38,043 nucleotides of DNA from Bacillus sp. FJAT-27445 (GCF_001510665.1 NZ_LMTI01000008.1:100346-138388), one strand, 5' to 3'; positions 1 through 7,492 are shown, numbered from the stretch's first letter. The notes: generated by a model not told the origin, from the sequence alone. Numbers and translations: made by a program.

Positions 1-1
1 T

Positions 2-70
2 ACTGTGAAATCAAGATTACATAAAACATTAAAGAAGCTTCGTCATTTATTTGGAGAGGGGGGCGTTTAA
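2..70 (+). CDS. Sigma-70 family (ECF-type) sigma factor, C-terminal end only
   Basis: This is the last 22 codons of a gene that begins before the window. The translated tail (TVKSRLHKTLKKLRHLFGEG) is the end of the sigma region 4 helix-turn-helix. It matches the end of the complete sigma gene at 19274-19780 with only two changes before the final residue. The stop codon TAA overlaps the next ATG by one base (TAATG), so the downstream anti-sigma-like gene is translationally coupled. In the second copy the junction is ATGA with an extra serine codon. The assignment rests on that paralogue. Confidence 0.85.
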   Translation, partial: TVKSRLHKTLKKLRHLFGEGGV

Positions 71-1389
71 TGAGTCAGTTTGATAAACAACAAGAACAAA
101 GATATATAGAATTATTGGATTCAGTGCCAATGGAAACGTTACAGTCAGAAGCACAGCTTATTGCATACAAACGATATAAAAAACGGCAAACTCACCACAA
201 GCGGCTTATCCAATCCACAATTGCCGTTGCCATTCTTTTGATTACCTTAGTCGGATCCATTCGGGTATCCCCTACTCTTGCACACGCAGTCGCACAAATT
301 CCTGGTTTAAAGCCACTTGTAGAAATGATTGCTTTAGATAAAGGGATTGAAGATATTGTAAACAATGAATATTTCGAACAAATGAATTTGAGCCAAACAA
401 TTAACGGCAAAACACTTACGATTACTGGTGTTGTGGCGGATGAATCCGGGATGATAATTTCATATAAACTGAATTCGGATGAGGATTTAGCGATATTCAT
501 GGGCGTTACTGCGGAAGTGAAACAGAATGATAAACTAGTAAATGCGGGGGTTGGCAGTAGCTGGACAGCTCAGTCTGAAGGGACATATGAAGTTGAAGAT
601 ACAATTAATGTTACCGCAAGCCAAGGTATGGACTATTCATCTCAGGATTTTGAGCTTACATTGTCGCTGCGTGACCGTCCAGAAACAGTATTTGAAATTC
701 CATTTACATTGAAAAAAGAAGTTAAAGCATCTAAACGATATACTGTTAACAAACAATTACTAGTCGATGGGCAACGCTTCACAGTCCATGAACTCATTAT
801 TTCTCCGATTAGATCCCAACTGAAAATGTCCATTGATCCATCTAATTCAAAGAAAATATTAAGCTTTGAGGATATTCGCATATATGATGAAAATCAAGAA
901 GAATGGGGCAAAATTCGAAACGGGGTCACTGGATTTGGTGTCTATGAAGATGAGCAATTTAGTATCATGTTAGAAAGCAATTATTTCCGTATTCCAAAAA
1001 CCATTACAATTGAAATACGGGAAATCGAGGCGATTGATAAAGCGGATGAATTTATTTTAGTTGATTTTGAAAAGAAAAAAGTGATTCGTCAGCCAGAATA
1101 TATTAACATCGAACTTGAAATAAAGGATAACTTCGAAATTCAATATAAAGTACCTTCATATAAAAAGAATGAACATAAAGGCGTGTTTAGAAATTTTATT
1201 GACGCAAATGGTGCAATTTATCATTCATATAGTATTTGGATTTCACAGATTGAGAACTATATGTTAATTGGGCAGCATTTTGATATGGAAAATGCAGAAA
1301 AGCTTCCAGCTAATCCAGTAAAGCTTGAGATAGCACGCTATGAGCAATATCTTAATGGAATCGGGCGGATCCAAGTAGAACTTAAATAA
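70..1389 (+). CDS. DUF4179-type anti-sigma-like membrane protein (copy 1)
   Basis: A 439-residue protein with a short charged cytoplasmic N-terminus (about residues 1-46), one membrane helix (about 47-65) and a long extracytoplasmic part. The region after the helix (SPTLAHAVAQIPGLKPLVEM) is typical of DUF4179 proteins encoded next to ECF sigma factors in Bacillaceae. Such proteins are thought to hold the sigma factor at the membrane and release it on an envelope signal; that role is inferred here. The start overlaps the upstream sigma stop by one base, and a GGAGAGGGG sequence lies just before it. The protein is the same length as, and by hand count about 88% identical to, the product of 19777-21096. 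A rho-independent terminator follows at 1482-1519. Confidence 0.85.
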   Translation: MSQFDKQQEQRYIELLDSVPMETLQSEAQLIAYKRYKKRQTHHKRLIQSTIAVAILLITLVGSIRVSPTLAHAVAQIPGLKPLVEMIALDKGIEDIVNNEYFEQMNLSQTINGKTLTITGVVADESGMIISYKLNSDEDLAIFMGVTAEVKQNDKLVNAGVGSSWTAQSEGTYEVEDTINVTASQGMDYSSQDFELTLSLRDRPETVFEIPFTLKKEVKASKRYTVNKQLLVDGQRFTVHELIISPIRSQLKMSIDPSNSKKILSFEDIRIYDENQEEWGKIRNGVTGFGVYEDEQFSIMLESNYFRIPKTITIEIREIEAIDKADEFILVDFEKKKVIRQPEYINIELEIKDNFEIQYKVPSYKKNEHKGVFRNFIDANGAIYHSYSIWISQIENYMLIGQHFDMENAEKLPANPVKLEIARYEQYLNGIGRIQVELK

Positions 1390-1481
1390 GATGGATAACT
1401 TTTGAAACTACTTTGGCAAGGATTGTTTTTGTGTAGTTGGTGTTTATAAAAAGCCTATGAATTTTAATAGGAACCCTAAAG

Positions 1482-1519
1482 AAAAGCCGATTCAAGATTT
1501 GATCATGAATCGGCTTCTT
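1482..1519 (+). terminator. Terminator after the first sigma/anti-sigma pair
   Basis: An 11-bp perfect stem, AAGCCGATTCA (1484-1494) with TGAATCGGCTT (1506-1516), is followed by CTTT on the plus strand. It is preceded by an A-rich run, so it could also serve the minus-strand nucleoside hydrolase gene that ends at 1646. Confidence 0.75.
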
Positions 1520-1533
1520 TAAATCATCCAGAA

Positions 1534-1588
1534 AAAACTGCCTTTACTTATGATAAGGTTTACCGTAACGCATCTAAATGAGGTTTTT
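1534..1588 (-). repeat. Dispersed palindromic 3'-end element, copy A
   Basis: The right arm TAAATGAGGTTTTT and the core CTTATGATAAGGTTTACCGT match the other copies at 9442, 14141, 15583, 17539 and 19091. The left arm is degraded (CTGCCTTTA instead of CCTCATTTA). The element lies about 60 bp downstream of the stop of the minus-strand nucleoside hydrolase gene. Read on the minus strand it ends in a T run, so it may act as a terminator. Confidence 0.7.
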
Positions 1589-1645
1589 ATATGAAATGCT
1601 AGTTAAGAGTTTGCAAATTGCCTTTCAACGTTTCTCTATTCTCAA

Positions 1646-2638
1646 TTATAAAATATATTTGGTATACATAGAATAGGATTCCGGGAAGCATAGTTCGAAG
1701 AAAGCTTTTCTATAGTTGTCGTTGTTGATTCCCATATACACATTTGCATTTCCAGGTTCATCATCACTTGGAGATAATTGAACCACCGTCTGTCCTTTGC
1801 ATATTCCTTCGCATTCCATCTTTAAATTAACTCGTTTATAGACGTCATTCTCATCACTTAAACTAGGGTCAATCGCAAGCATGACCGCAACTAAATCATG
1901 AACGATAATACCGGTAATACGAAGGGCATCCCAATACATTTTTTTATAGTGATCTGACATTTCACTTAATAGCGACCCTAAATTTCCACACTCTGTTCCT
2001 AAGAAGAATAAGTCATCCAAAGTAAAACGTGTACTTTGTGTAACATCTAATCCAATCATATTTATTTCAACTTCTTCACCTATCGACTCGTACACTTCTT
2101 TTGCCGCTTCAGGGTCTGCCCAATAATTAAATTCTGCTACTGGTGTCCGATTCCCAATGCGAACGCCACCACCCATAGACCAAATCTTTTTAACCTTTTT
2201 CATCGTTTCTCTATCTTTTCGAATGGCTAAGGCAATATTCGTTAATGGACCTAAGGTAATAAGTTCAACCTCTCCAGGGTTTTCTTTTACAGTTTCTAAA
2301 ATAAAATCTACCGCGTGAGTATCTGACCGTTTCGTTAGGTCAGGAGTAAGCGTAACCGTTCCCAAACCGCCTGCTCCATGGACCGAAGATTCTATATTAT
2401 ATGTTTTAGCATTTTCCAGATCTACCAAAGAAGCCGTCGCTCCAGGATAAACTTGGCAGTCGGCATTCATTAAATTAACAATCCCTAAAGCGTTATTCAC
2501 ACAGTTATCCAAGCCTACATTGCCAGCTACAACTGTTAATCCTAATACATCAAATCCACCATAACTTAAGGCGGCTACAATCGCATACGTATCATCAATG
2601 CCTGGATCTGTGTCTATGATAATCTTTCTTTTTTCCAC
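1646..2638 (-). CDS. Nucleoside hydrolase (inosine-uridine type)
   Basis: This enzyme cleaves the N-glycosidic bond of ribonucleosides to free base plus ribose in the cytoplasm. The family signature DTDPGIDD lies at residues 9-16; this aspartate cluster binds calcium and ribose. NYWADPEAA near the middle and the catalytic-histidine region IVHDLVAVML toward the C-terminus also fit. The length (330 aa) is normal. I chose the GTG at 2638 because GGGGTGA lies 5-6 bases upstream; a GTG three codons earlier (2647) is also open. It is the last gene of a minus-strand operon after the transporter and ribokinase, 70 bp downstream of ribokinase, so released ribose is phosphorylated by its neighbour. Substrate preference cannot be read from the sequence. 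Confidence 0.92.
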   Translation of the reverse strand: MEKRKIIIDTDPGIDDTYAIVAALSYGGFDVLGLTVVAGNVGLDNCVNNALGIVNLMNADCQVYPGATASLVDLENAKTYNIESSVHGAGGLGTVTLTPDLTKRSDTHAVDFILETVKENPGEVELITLGPLTNIALAIRKDRETMKKVKKIWSMGGGVRIGNRTPVAEFNYWADPEAAKEVYESIGEEVEINMIGLDVTQSTRFTLDDLFFLGTECGNLGSLLSEMSDHYKKMYWDALRITGIIVHDLVAVMLAIDPSLSDENDVYKRVNLKMECEGICKGQTVVQLSPSDDEPGNANVYMGINNDNYRKAFFELCFPESYSMYTKYIL

Positions 2639-2708
2639 GTTTGTCACCCCATATAAGAATTAGATTAGGTCAATATTGTGGACAAGCCGTCTGCCTCTGA
2701 CCCTAAAC

Positions 2709-3629
2709 TTAAGCTCTTACGATTATTTCAGCTTGGGACAAGGAGCTTATCGCCTCATCCCCCAACCGGTTTAGGACCATCTCATATGAAGGCATGCCGG
2801 TTTGTGCCCCTTTTTTCTCAACTGATAAAGAAGCACATGCATTTGCAAATCTTACAGCTTCTTCAATCGTTTTCCCCTCGGTCAAGGCCACTGCAAAGCT
2901 TCCATTAAATGTATCCCCAGCACCTGTAGTATCAACTGCTTTTACTGGATAACTTTTAACATAAATATGCTTTTCCCCGTCATAATAACGAGCACCTTTA
3001 TCTCCTAAAGTAACAACTAATTTATTTGGGTATTTTTCTAAAGCTTCTTCCATGTTTTCTCCAAATAGGCTCATACATTCATTTTCATTCGGAGTAATAT
3101 AGTTTGCTAAATCAATAAATTCTTTTTTAAATTTATCCACTGGTGCAGGATTTAAAATCGTAGGAATATGATGTTCATTACAAATTTCCAATACTGCCTG
3201 AACTGTTTCAGGCGGTATTTCCAACTGAAGAACAACCATTTCGCTTTTTACTATTTCATCTTTCACAAGACTAATTTTTTCCGGAGTTAATAAATGGTTT
3301 GCTCCAGGAACGACAATAATTCGATTATCAGAATTAGAAACTATAATCGCAGCAACACCTGTTGAAACATCTGGAACTAAAAAGACACGATCGGTTTTAA
3401 TGTTTTCCTTTTTTAATGATGATAATGCAATCTTTCCATACTCATCAGTGCCACAAGCACCAATAAATTGTGCATCCTTGCCTAATCTCGAAATCGATAC
3501 TGCCTGATTCGCACCCTTTCCACCAGTAAAAACGGAAAGGGAATTCCCTAACGTAGTTTCTCCTTGATCGGGAATGTGATCTGTTTGTACAACTAAATCA
3601 ATATTTATACTGCCTACTACAGTAATCAT
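2709..3629 (-). CDS. rbsK: Ribokinase
   Basis: This PfkB-family sugar kinase converts ribose plus ATP to ribose-5-phosphate. It opens with the family N-terminus (VVGSINIDLVV). The first PfkB signature GGKGANQAV is near residue 38. The second, DTTGAGDTFNG, near residue 243, carries the catalytic aspartate and anion hole. Its 306 aa match RbsK in length. The ATG follows a GAAGG ribosome-binding site. It lies between a nucleoside transporter and a nucleoside hydrolase, so here it most likely phosphorylates ribose released from nucleosides rather than free ribose brought in by an ABC system; no rbsDACB genes are present. It probably shares the promoter and operators upstream of the transporter, although the 249-bp gap before it could hold another signal. 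Confidence 0.93.
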   Translation of the reverse strand: MITVVGSINIDLVVQTDHIPDQGETTLGNSLSVFTGGKGANQAVSISRLGKDAQFIGACGTDEYGKIALSSLKKENIKTDRVFLVPDVSTGVAAIIVSNSDNRIIVVPGANHLLTPEKISLVKDEIVKSEMVVLQLEIPPETVQAVLEICNEHHIPTILNPAPVDKFKKEFIDLANYITPNENECMSLFGENMEEALEKYPNKLVVTLGDKGARYYDGEKHIYVKSYPVKAVDTTGAGDTFNGSFAVALTEGKTIEEAVRFANACASLSVEKKGAQTGMPSYEMVLNRLGDEAISSLSQAEIIVRA

Positions 3630-3645
3630 TCAAGCACCTTCTTAG

Positions 3646-3667
3646 TGGGACGCAGGGACAGGTCCCT
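3646..3667. repeat. GGGAC-type short repeat, copy 1
   Basis: The sequence TGGGACGCAGGGACAGGTCC contains an internal inverted repeat (GGGAC/GTCCC). A related copy in the same orientation lies at 3830-3849. The two flank a decayed fragment of a nucleoside hydrolase-like gene in the gap between ribokinase and transporter. Confidence 0.45.
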
Positions 3668-3697
3668 AGTATTTTTTAAGCGTGTCAATAAATAATC

Positions 3698-3826
3698 CTA
3701 AGAAACTTCTACATCAAGTTTTTTTAGCCCAAATTTATCTATCTGTTTTCCATGCAAATGGACTTGCTTTGTCCCTGCGGTAAACTCGCCTTTCGTTTCA
3801 ATTGTGATATTCAAAAAGTAACTCAC
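3698..3826 (-). pseudogene. Possible C-terminal remnant of a nucleoside hydrolase
   Basis: A 42-codon frame from GTG to TAG reads like coding sequence: IETKGEFTAGTKQVHLHGKQ followed by a charged tail. The pattern VETKGE..G.(T)VVD is common in the last 60 residues of nucleoside hydrolases, where the protein ends soon afterwards. No full gene is present: an in-frame TAA lies 45 bases upstream of the GTG and the transporter gene ends about 50 bases away. It sits inside the nucleoside operon, so I read it as what is left of a second nucleoside hydrolase between transporter and kinase. The assignment is by eye and the match is short; it could be a small unrelated protein. Confidence 0.35.
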
Positions 3827-3829
3827 CTT

Positions 3830-3849
3830 TGGGACGAGGGATCTGTCCT
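3830..3849. repeat. GGGAC-type short repeat, copy 2
   Basis: TGGGACGAGGGATCTGTCCT resembles the copy at 3646-3667 in the same orientation. Together they bracket the nucleoside hydrolase-like remnant. Confidence 0.35.
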
Positions 3850-3878
3850 CATGGACCACGCGGGCACCACTTTACCAA

Positions 3879-5132
3879 TTAATAAAACATTCCGACGATT
3901 GTTGCAGTCAGCATGGAGGCCATCGTGGCACCCAATAAGAGTTTCAATGAATATTTAGCAACCATTTTTCCTTGTTTTTCATCGATTGATTTAATTGAAC
4001 CTGATACAATACCTAATGTTCCGAAGTTTGCGAAACTAATTAAATAAGTAGAAATCATCGCATTTGCTTTTGGCGACAATGTTTCAGCAACCTTCGCTAA
4101 CTCACCCATTGCGACAAATTCATTCGTAATTAGTTTCGTAGCCATGATACTGCCAACTCTAACGACTTCATCCCAAGGAACCCCTAATACGAATGCAATT
4201 GGTGCAAAGACCCAGCCCATAATTTCTGTAAACGTTACATTAAACATAATTTCAAATGAATTATTTAATAAAGTCACTAAAGCCATAAAACCGATTAACA
4301 TGGCTGAGACAATGATTACTAATTTAAAACCATCTAAAATGTAAGTACCCAACATTTGGAAAAACGGTTCCCTTTCTTCACTAGTTGCACTTACTTCACT
4401 TGTTGCACTAACTTCGCGTTCTGCACTTACTGCCCATTCTGCACCGTCCATGCTTTTATTAATATCAGAAGCATCTTCATTGATTGTTTTTGGATCGTAA
4501 GGGTTTACAACGCAAGAAATAATTAAAGCTGAAAAAATATTTAAAAATACAGCAACTACTACATATTGGCCTGGAACCATTGTCATATAAGCTCCCAATG
4601 TGGCTGCAGCAACAGCCGACATTGCCGACGCACAAATGGTATAAAGTTGTTGCGGTTTCAATTTAGGAAGTTGTTCTTTAATTGTTATAAACACTTCAGG
4701 CTGTCCTAAAATAGCTGTTGAAGGTGCAAAGTAACTTTCAAGATCTCCCATCCCTGTGATCTTATTGATTAGTTTTCCTGTCCATTTAATAATAAATGGC
4801 AAGACCTTGATATAATTTAAAATTCCAAGTAAGGCTGATACAAAAACAATAGGCATTAATACGTGGAAAAAGAAGACAAATTCCATTTGTATACCGCCAA
4901 ATACAAAGTTGGTGCCACCTTCTGCTTGTTTCAACAACCAACTAAAAAAGTCAGAAATCGCACCTAAAATTTTAACTCCAACCGCAGTGTTTAAAGAAGC
5001 AAAGGTAATTACAAGCTGCAAACCAATCATGATAGCCATTGGTTTATATCGAACATTTTTTCTATCAAAGCTTATCAAATAACCTAAACCAAAAATGAAG
5101 GCTAAACCGATGATCCCTCTAATGATGTCCAT
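3879..5132 (-). CDS. Concentrative nucleoside transporter (NupC/CNT family)
   Basis: A 417-residue polytopic membrane protein that imports nucleosides with protons or sodium. Visible family features are the N-terminal helix pair, the motif GQPEVFITIKEQLPKL near residue 143 (the G.xE...T substrate-site motif of the family), NEFVAMGEL near residue 340, and a C-terminal stretch of small-residue helices. It is the first gene of the nucleoside operon; AGAGG lies 7 bases before the ATG. A hydrophilic loop around residues 229-254 holds a tandem six-residue repeat (VSAERE, VSATSE, VSATSE) encoded by three 18-bp units, which looks like a recent in-frame expansion. Two LacI-type operators and a TATACT -10 box lie just upstream. 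The substrate is inferred from the hydrolase and kinase neighbours. Confidence 0.9.
   Translation of the reverse strand: MDIIRGIIGLAFIFGLGYLISFDRKNVRYKPMAIMIGLQLVITFASLNTAVGVKILGAISDFFSWLLKQAEGGTNFVFGGIQMEFVFFFHVLMPIVFVSALLGILNYIKVLPFIIKWTGKLINKITGMGDLESYFAPSTAILGQPEVFITIKEQLPKLKPQQLYTICASAMSAVAAATLGAYMTMVPGQYVVVAVFLNIFSALIISCVVNPYDPKTINEDASDINKSMDGAEWAVSAEREVSATSEVSATSEEREPFFQMLGTYILDGFKLVIIVSAMLIGFMALVTLLNNSFEIMFNVTFTEIMGWVFAPIAFVLGVPWDEVVRVGSIMATKLITNEFVAMGELAKVAETLSPKANAMISTYLISFANFGTLGIVSGSIKSIDEKQGKMVAKYSLKLLLGATMASMLTATIVGMFY
4377..4430 (-). repeat. Three 18-bp tandem repeats inside the transporter gene
   Basis: Three consecutive 18-bp units (4377-4394, 4395-4412, 4413-4430) each keep the pattern TTC-(9 variable bases)-GCACTWAC. 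On the coding strand they encode VSATSE, VSATSE and VSAERE. They fall in a hydrophilic loop between membrane helices. Confidence 0.8.
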
Positions 5133-5178
5133 ACTTTTTCCTCTTTTCTGTAGTCATAGTTAGTTAGTTAGTTTTTAC

Positions 5179-5206
5179 AGTATATGTGATAAATGAAACG
5201 TTTCAT
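5179..5206 (-). promoter_or_regulatory. Nucleoside operon promoter with proximal operator
   Basis: The perfect palindrome ATGAAACGTTTCAT occupies 5193-5206. A -10 box TATACT (minus strand, 5184-5179) lies just downstream, and the operator half ATGAAA falls where a weak -35 would be (16-bp spacing). A repressor bound here would block RNA polymerase. The central GAAACGTTTC is close to operators known for RbsR-type LacI-family regulators. It differs from a CcpA cre site in half-site spacing. Confidence 0.7.
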
Positions 5207-5295
5207 TTTGTATCTAAAAAAATAAGAAGTTATATAAATCGAGATAAATGAAACGTTTCATTTTGTATCTAAAAAAAAGGTAGTTATATAAATTT
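5188..5295. repeat. 53-bp tandem duplication carrying the operator
   Basis: Segments 5188-5240 and 5243-5295 are direct repeats 55 bp apart that differ at only about five positions. Each contains GATAAATGAAACG, the rest of the palindrome, TTTTGTATCTAAAAAAA and GTTATATAAAT. The second copy includes the last twelve or so bases of the regulator gene, which indicates that the duplication started from the 3' end of that gene. Confidence 0.85.
5248..5261. promoter_or_regulatory. Upstream LacI-type operator
   Basis: A second perfect ATGAAACGTTTCAT, identical to the one at 5193-5206 and centred 55 bp upstream of it. It is present because of the tandem duplication. Two sites about five helical turns apart could allow cooperative binding. 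Confidence 0.75.
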
Positions 5296-6294
5296 AGAAA
5301 CAGATTCGCCTTCTTTAAGGGTGCAAGTGAAAAACATAGGCGTTTTTTCATAAGAATCATGTTTTAAAAAATCTAGTACTTGATATGCAGTATATTCTGC
5401 CATTTCCTTTATTGGCTGGATAATCATTGTTATACCTGGATTAACAATTTTAGTTAATTCATCAAAGTCAAAACCAATCAATGAAATACCTTTACCAATT
5501 TTTATCTTGTGCTCATTCAAGTATTCAATTACGCCTAATGTCATATCATAGTTTGTTACAAAAATAGCTGATGGGAGATTTTTTAATTCAAATATTTTTT
5601 CGCAGGCTAGATACCCGCCGCGTTTAGTGAAATCACTATACATGATATAATCGGGATTAATTTCAATATCGTTCTCTTCTAAAGATTTCTTATAGCCTTT
5701 CATACGTTCAATCGTCGTATACCCGTCCATATCTCCCCCAATAATCGATATCAATTTATGGTTATTATGGATTAGATAATCAACAGCCATTTTTGAGGCG
5801 CTTTCATTATTGACTAAAACATATTTCGCTTTATTATAATCCTCAATTATACGATCAAGTATGATAATCGGAATCGAACTTTTTAGGCTCTTTAGCCAAT
5901 TCTCTAATGTTTCGTTATTTGTTGAAGGTATAATTATCATCGCATCCGCATTTCTAGATTGTAAATTAATTAACTTTTGATAATCTAGAAACGGGGAATG
6001 ACCGATGACTGTGATCATGACCATAAACCCTTTTTTTGATAAAATTTCTTCAACGACTGAAACTAGTTTGGCTGAAAAGGTTAACCCAGATGATGGAACG
6101 ACTAAACCGATCAACTTTGACTGTTTTGTTTTAAGCGATCGGGCAGACATGTTAACATTATATCCCAATTCTTTAATGGTTGTTTCAATTAATAATTTGT
6201 TTTTTTCCCTGACATTTTTTCCATTTAAATAGTTTGAAATAGTCCCGAGAGATAAACCCGTCTTTTCTGAGATATCCTTAATTGTCACTCCCAA
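5284..6294 (-). CDS. LacI-family transcriptional regulator of the nucleoside operon
   Basis: An N-terminal LacI helix-turn-helix (VTIKDISEKTGLSLGTISNY) is followed by a hinge and a periplasmic-binding-like effector domain with family landmarks such as GLVVPS, DRIIEDY, IIGGDMDGYTT and LIGFDFDE. The frame stays open to an ATG at 6327, but that ATG lies inside the third operator palindrome and lacks a ribosome-binding site. The TTG at 6294, 7 bases after AAGGGG, gives the usual LacI start two residues before VTIKD; GTG at 6288 is an alternative. The protein (336 aa) is encoded head-to-tail upstream of the transporter gene and probably represses both the operon and itself. The inducer may be ribose or a nucleoside; this is inference. 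Confidence 0.9.
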   Translation of the reverse strand: MGVTIKDISEKTGLSLGTISNYLNGKNVREKNKLLIETTIKELGYNVNMSARSLKTKQSKLIGLVVPSSGLTFSAKLVSVVEEILSKKGFMVMITVIGHSPFLDYQKLINLQSRNADAMIIIPSTNNETLENWLKSLKSSIPIIILDRIIEDYNKAKYVLVNNESASKMAVDYLIHNNHKLISIIGGDMDGYTTIERMKGYKKSLEENDIEINPDYIMYSDFTKRGGYLACEKIFELKNLPSAIFVTNYDMTLGVIEYLNEHKIKIGKGISLIGFDFDELTKIVNPGITMIIQPIKEMAEYTAYQVLDFLKHDSYEKTPMFFTCTLKEGESVSKFI

Positions 6295-6313
6295 ATCACT
6301 ACCCCTTACAAAT

Positions 6314-6327
6314 ATGAAACGTTTCAT
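6314..6327. promoter_or_regulatory. Third copy of the LacI-type operator (autoregulatory)
   Basis: Perfect ATGAAACGTTTCAT just upstream of the regulator's likely TTG start and about 30 bp downstream of its promoter. A repressor bound here would block its own transcription. This is the original single-copy context of the site that is duplicated upstream of the transporter. Confidence 0.75.
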
Positions 6328-6338
6328 TTTTTAAAAAT

Positions 6339-6387
6339 TTGAACCGCTTACAAAAGTAAATTTACTATACTCGTAGAATTATGTCAA
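6339..6387 (-). promoter_or_regulatory. Regulator promoter with possible catabolite site
   Basis: On the minus strand a perfect -35 TTGACA (6387-6382) and a -10 TAAATT (6364-6359) are separated by 17 bp, a sound SigA promoter. Just downstream, TGTAAGCGGTTCAA (6352-6339) resembles a CcpA cre box with two mismatches, which would fit sugar control; this part is weak. Confidence 0.6.
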
Positions 6388-6471
6388 AGGGAATTTTTAA
6401 AGGAAGTAAGTTAGAATAAATTATAGGTGCTCTGGGCATTGCATACTAGGATAACATCATTCTGTTTTTAA

Positions 6472-7152
6472 TCAAAGCTTTAAACGGCCTTCTTTAAACA
6501 GTTTTTTATCAAAGAATTGACTTAAATATTGAATAGCTGGTCCTGTTGTTAAAGCCGTGAATATGGTTATGATTCCAAATGTACCGCCTAATAAAAATCC
6601 AATAACAATTAGACCGAGATCCATTGTCACCTTTGCTCTACTAATGCTCCATTTGGTTTTATCTCGCAAAGTCAACATTAAGCCGGTAAATGGGTCCACA
6701 CCTATATTACTCGCAACAAATAAACCAAGACCGGTATAGAGCAAGATACACCCAGCCAATCCACCTGAAATTCGATGCAAAAGAATACTATTATCAAATA
6801 AGAATTGGTAAAGTTGGCCACCAAAGGATACGAGTAGACCATAAGGAATCAAATATAAAACTGTTCCTAGATTTACATATTTCCTTCCAAAGAAAAGTAA
6901 CAATAAAATTAAACCAATGTTAATATAATTTGAAATGAGTCCTAGTTCCGCCCGGCTAAAATCGAATGTACTTCGAACGCCATCATATAATATACCAACT
7001 GGGTCATTCCCAAACAATGTATGATTATTAAACGCCACTCCAATACAGATGAGCGCAATTCCAATTATCGATACGATGATCTTTTTTGGCATCATTCTTG
7101 AACTAGTACTATCAAAGATAGACTTCACGTGCTGCTTAAGCTGCTTTTTCAC
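6472..7152 (-). CDS. YczE/YitT-like integral membrane protein
   Basis: A 226-residue protein with five predicted membrane helices. The segment GLGLFVASNIGVDPFTGLMLTL is typical of the YczE/YyaS membrane family, in which a GxDPF.gl motif follows a helix. The family has no firmly known transport substrate. The gene starts with GTG at 7152; AAGGTGAG lies about 10 bases upstream. It follows the regulator region head-to-tail on the same strand, but 144 bp and the regulator promoter separate it from the nucleoside genes, so a link to nucleoside uptake is only suggested by position. A short open frame with a strong ribosome-binding site overlaps its start in another frame. Confidence 0.75.
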   Translation of the reverse strand: MKKQLKQHVKSIFDSTSSRMMPKKIIVSIIGIALICIGVAFNNHTLFGNDPVGILYDGVRSTFDFSRAELGLISNYINIGLILLLLFFGRKYVNLGTVLYLIPYGLLVSFGGQLYQFLFDNSILLHRISGGLAGCILLYTGLGLFVASNIGVDPFTGLMLTLRDKTKWSISRAKVTMDLGLIVIGFLLGGTFGIITIFTALTTGPAIQYLSQFFDKKLFKEGRLKL

Positions 7153-7207
7153 AGAATTCTCTCACCTTCTCAATATCTTTCTCCATATGCCCACCTTCAT
7201 ACTGCAC
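7136..7207 (-). CDS. Possible 23-residue leader ORF overlapping the YczE-like start
   Basis: The minus strand carries a very strong purine tract (GGAGGGAGGG, 7227-7218) with no other gene start nearby. A GTG 10 bases downstream (7207) opens a 23-codon frame that ends at 7136 and contains the peptide MEKDIEKVREFCEKAA. The frame overlaps the GTG start of the membrane-protein gene by 17 bases in a different frame, an arrangement that can couple translation. No family is recognised. It could be chance; the unusual ribosome-binding site is the main support. Confidence 0.3.
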   Translation of the reverse strand: MQYEGGHMEKDIEKVREFCEKAA

Positions 7208-7460
7208 GGTGCAACAACCCTCCCTCCTCTTGTTGATACATAATAAGCAATTTAGACTTATATTTTAAAAAACCATCATAATCCTACATATTCATATCCG
7301 CAAGAAATTGTTGAATGATTTGTTTATACAAACTACTAATGTTGGCCCAAATTATATTAAAAAAAATTAAAAAAACACTTGCCAACTCCTCCAAATAACT
7401 TTAAATTCCTCGTTGGACAAAAAATGAGATACATATAACAACTTTTGAAAGAAGAACCGT

Positions 7461-7492
7461 AAAAAAAACCACCTGCTACAGCCGGTGGTTTT
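7461..7492 (-). terminator. Terminator downstream of the methyltransferase operon
   Basis: Stem AAAACCACC (7465-7473) pairs with GGTGGTTTT (7484-7492). On the minus strand it is followed by a run of eight Ts, which suits termination of the minus-strand unit ending at 7616. Confidence 0.75.

Noticed and set aside
2678-2908. A 76-codon plus-strand frame over the end of the ribokinase gene
   Set aside because: It is antisense to a well-supported gene and has no ribosome-binding site or family features.
5193-5261. The ATGAAACGTTTCAT palindromes as CcpA cre sites
   Set aside because: The half-site spacing about the central CG differs from cre, the sites are perfectly symmetrical, and they are tied to a local LacI-family gene.
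1646-6327. A full ribose-transport (rbs) operon
   Set aside because: Only the kinase is shared. There is no RbsD or ABC transporter, and the neighbours point to nucleosides.
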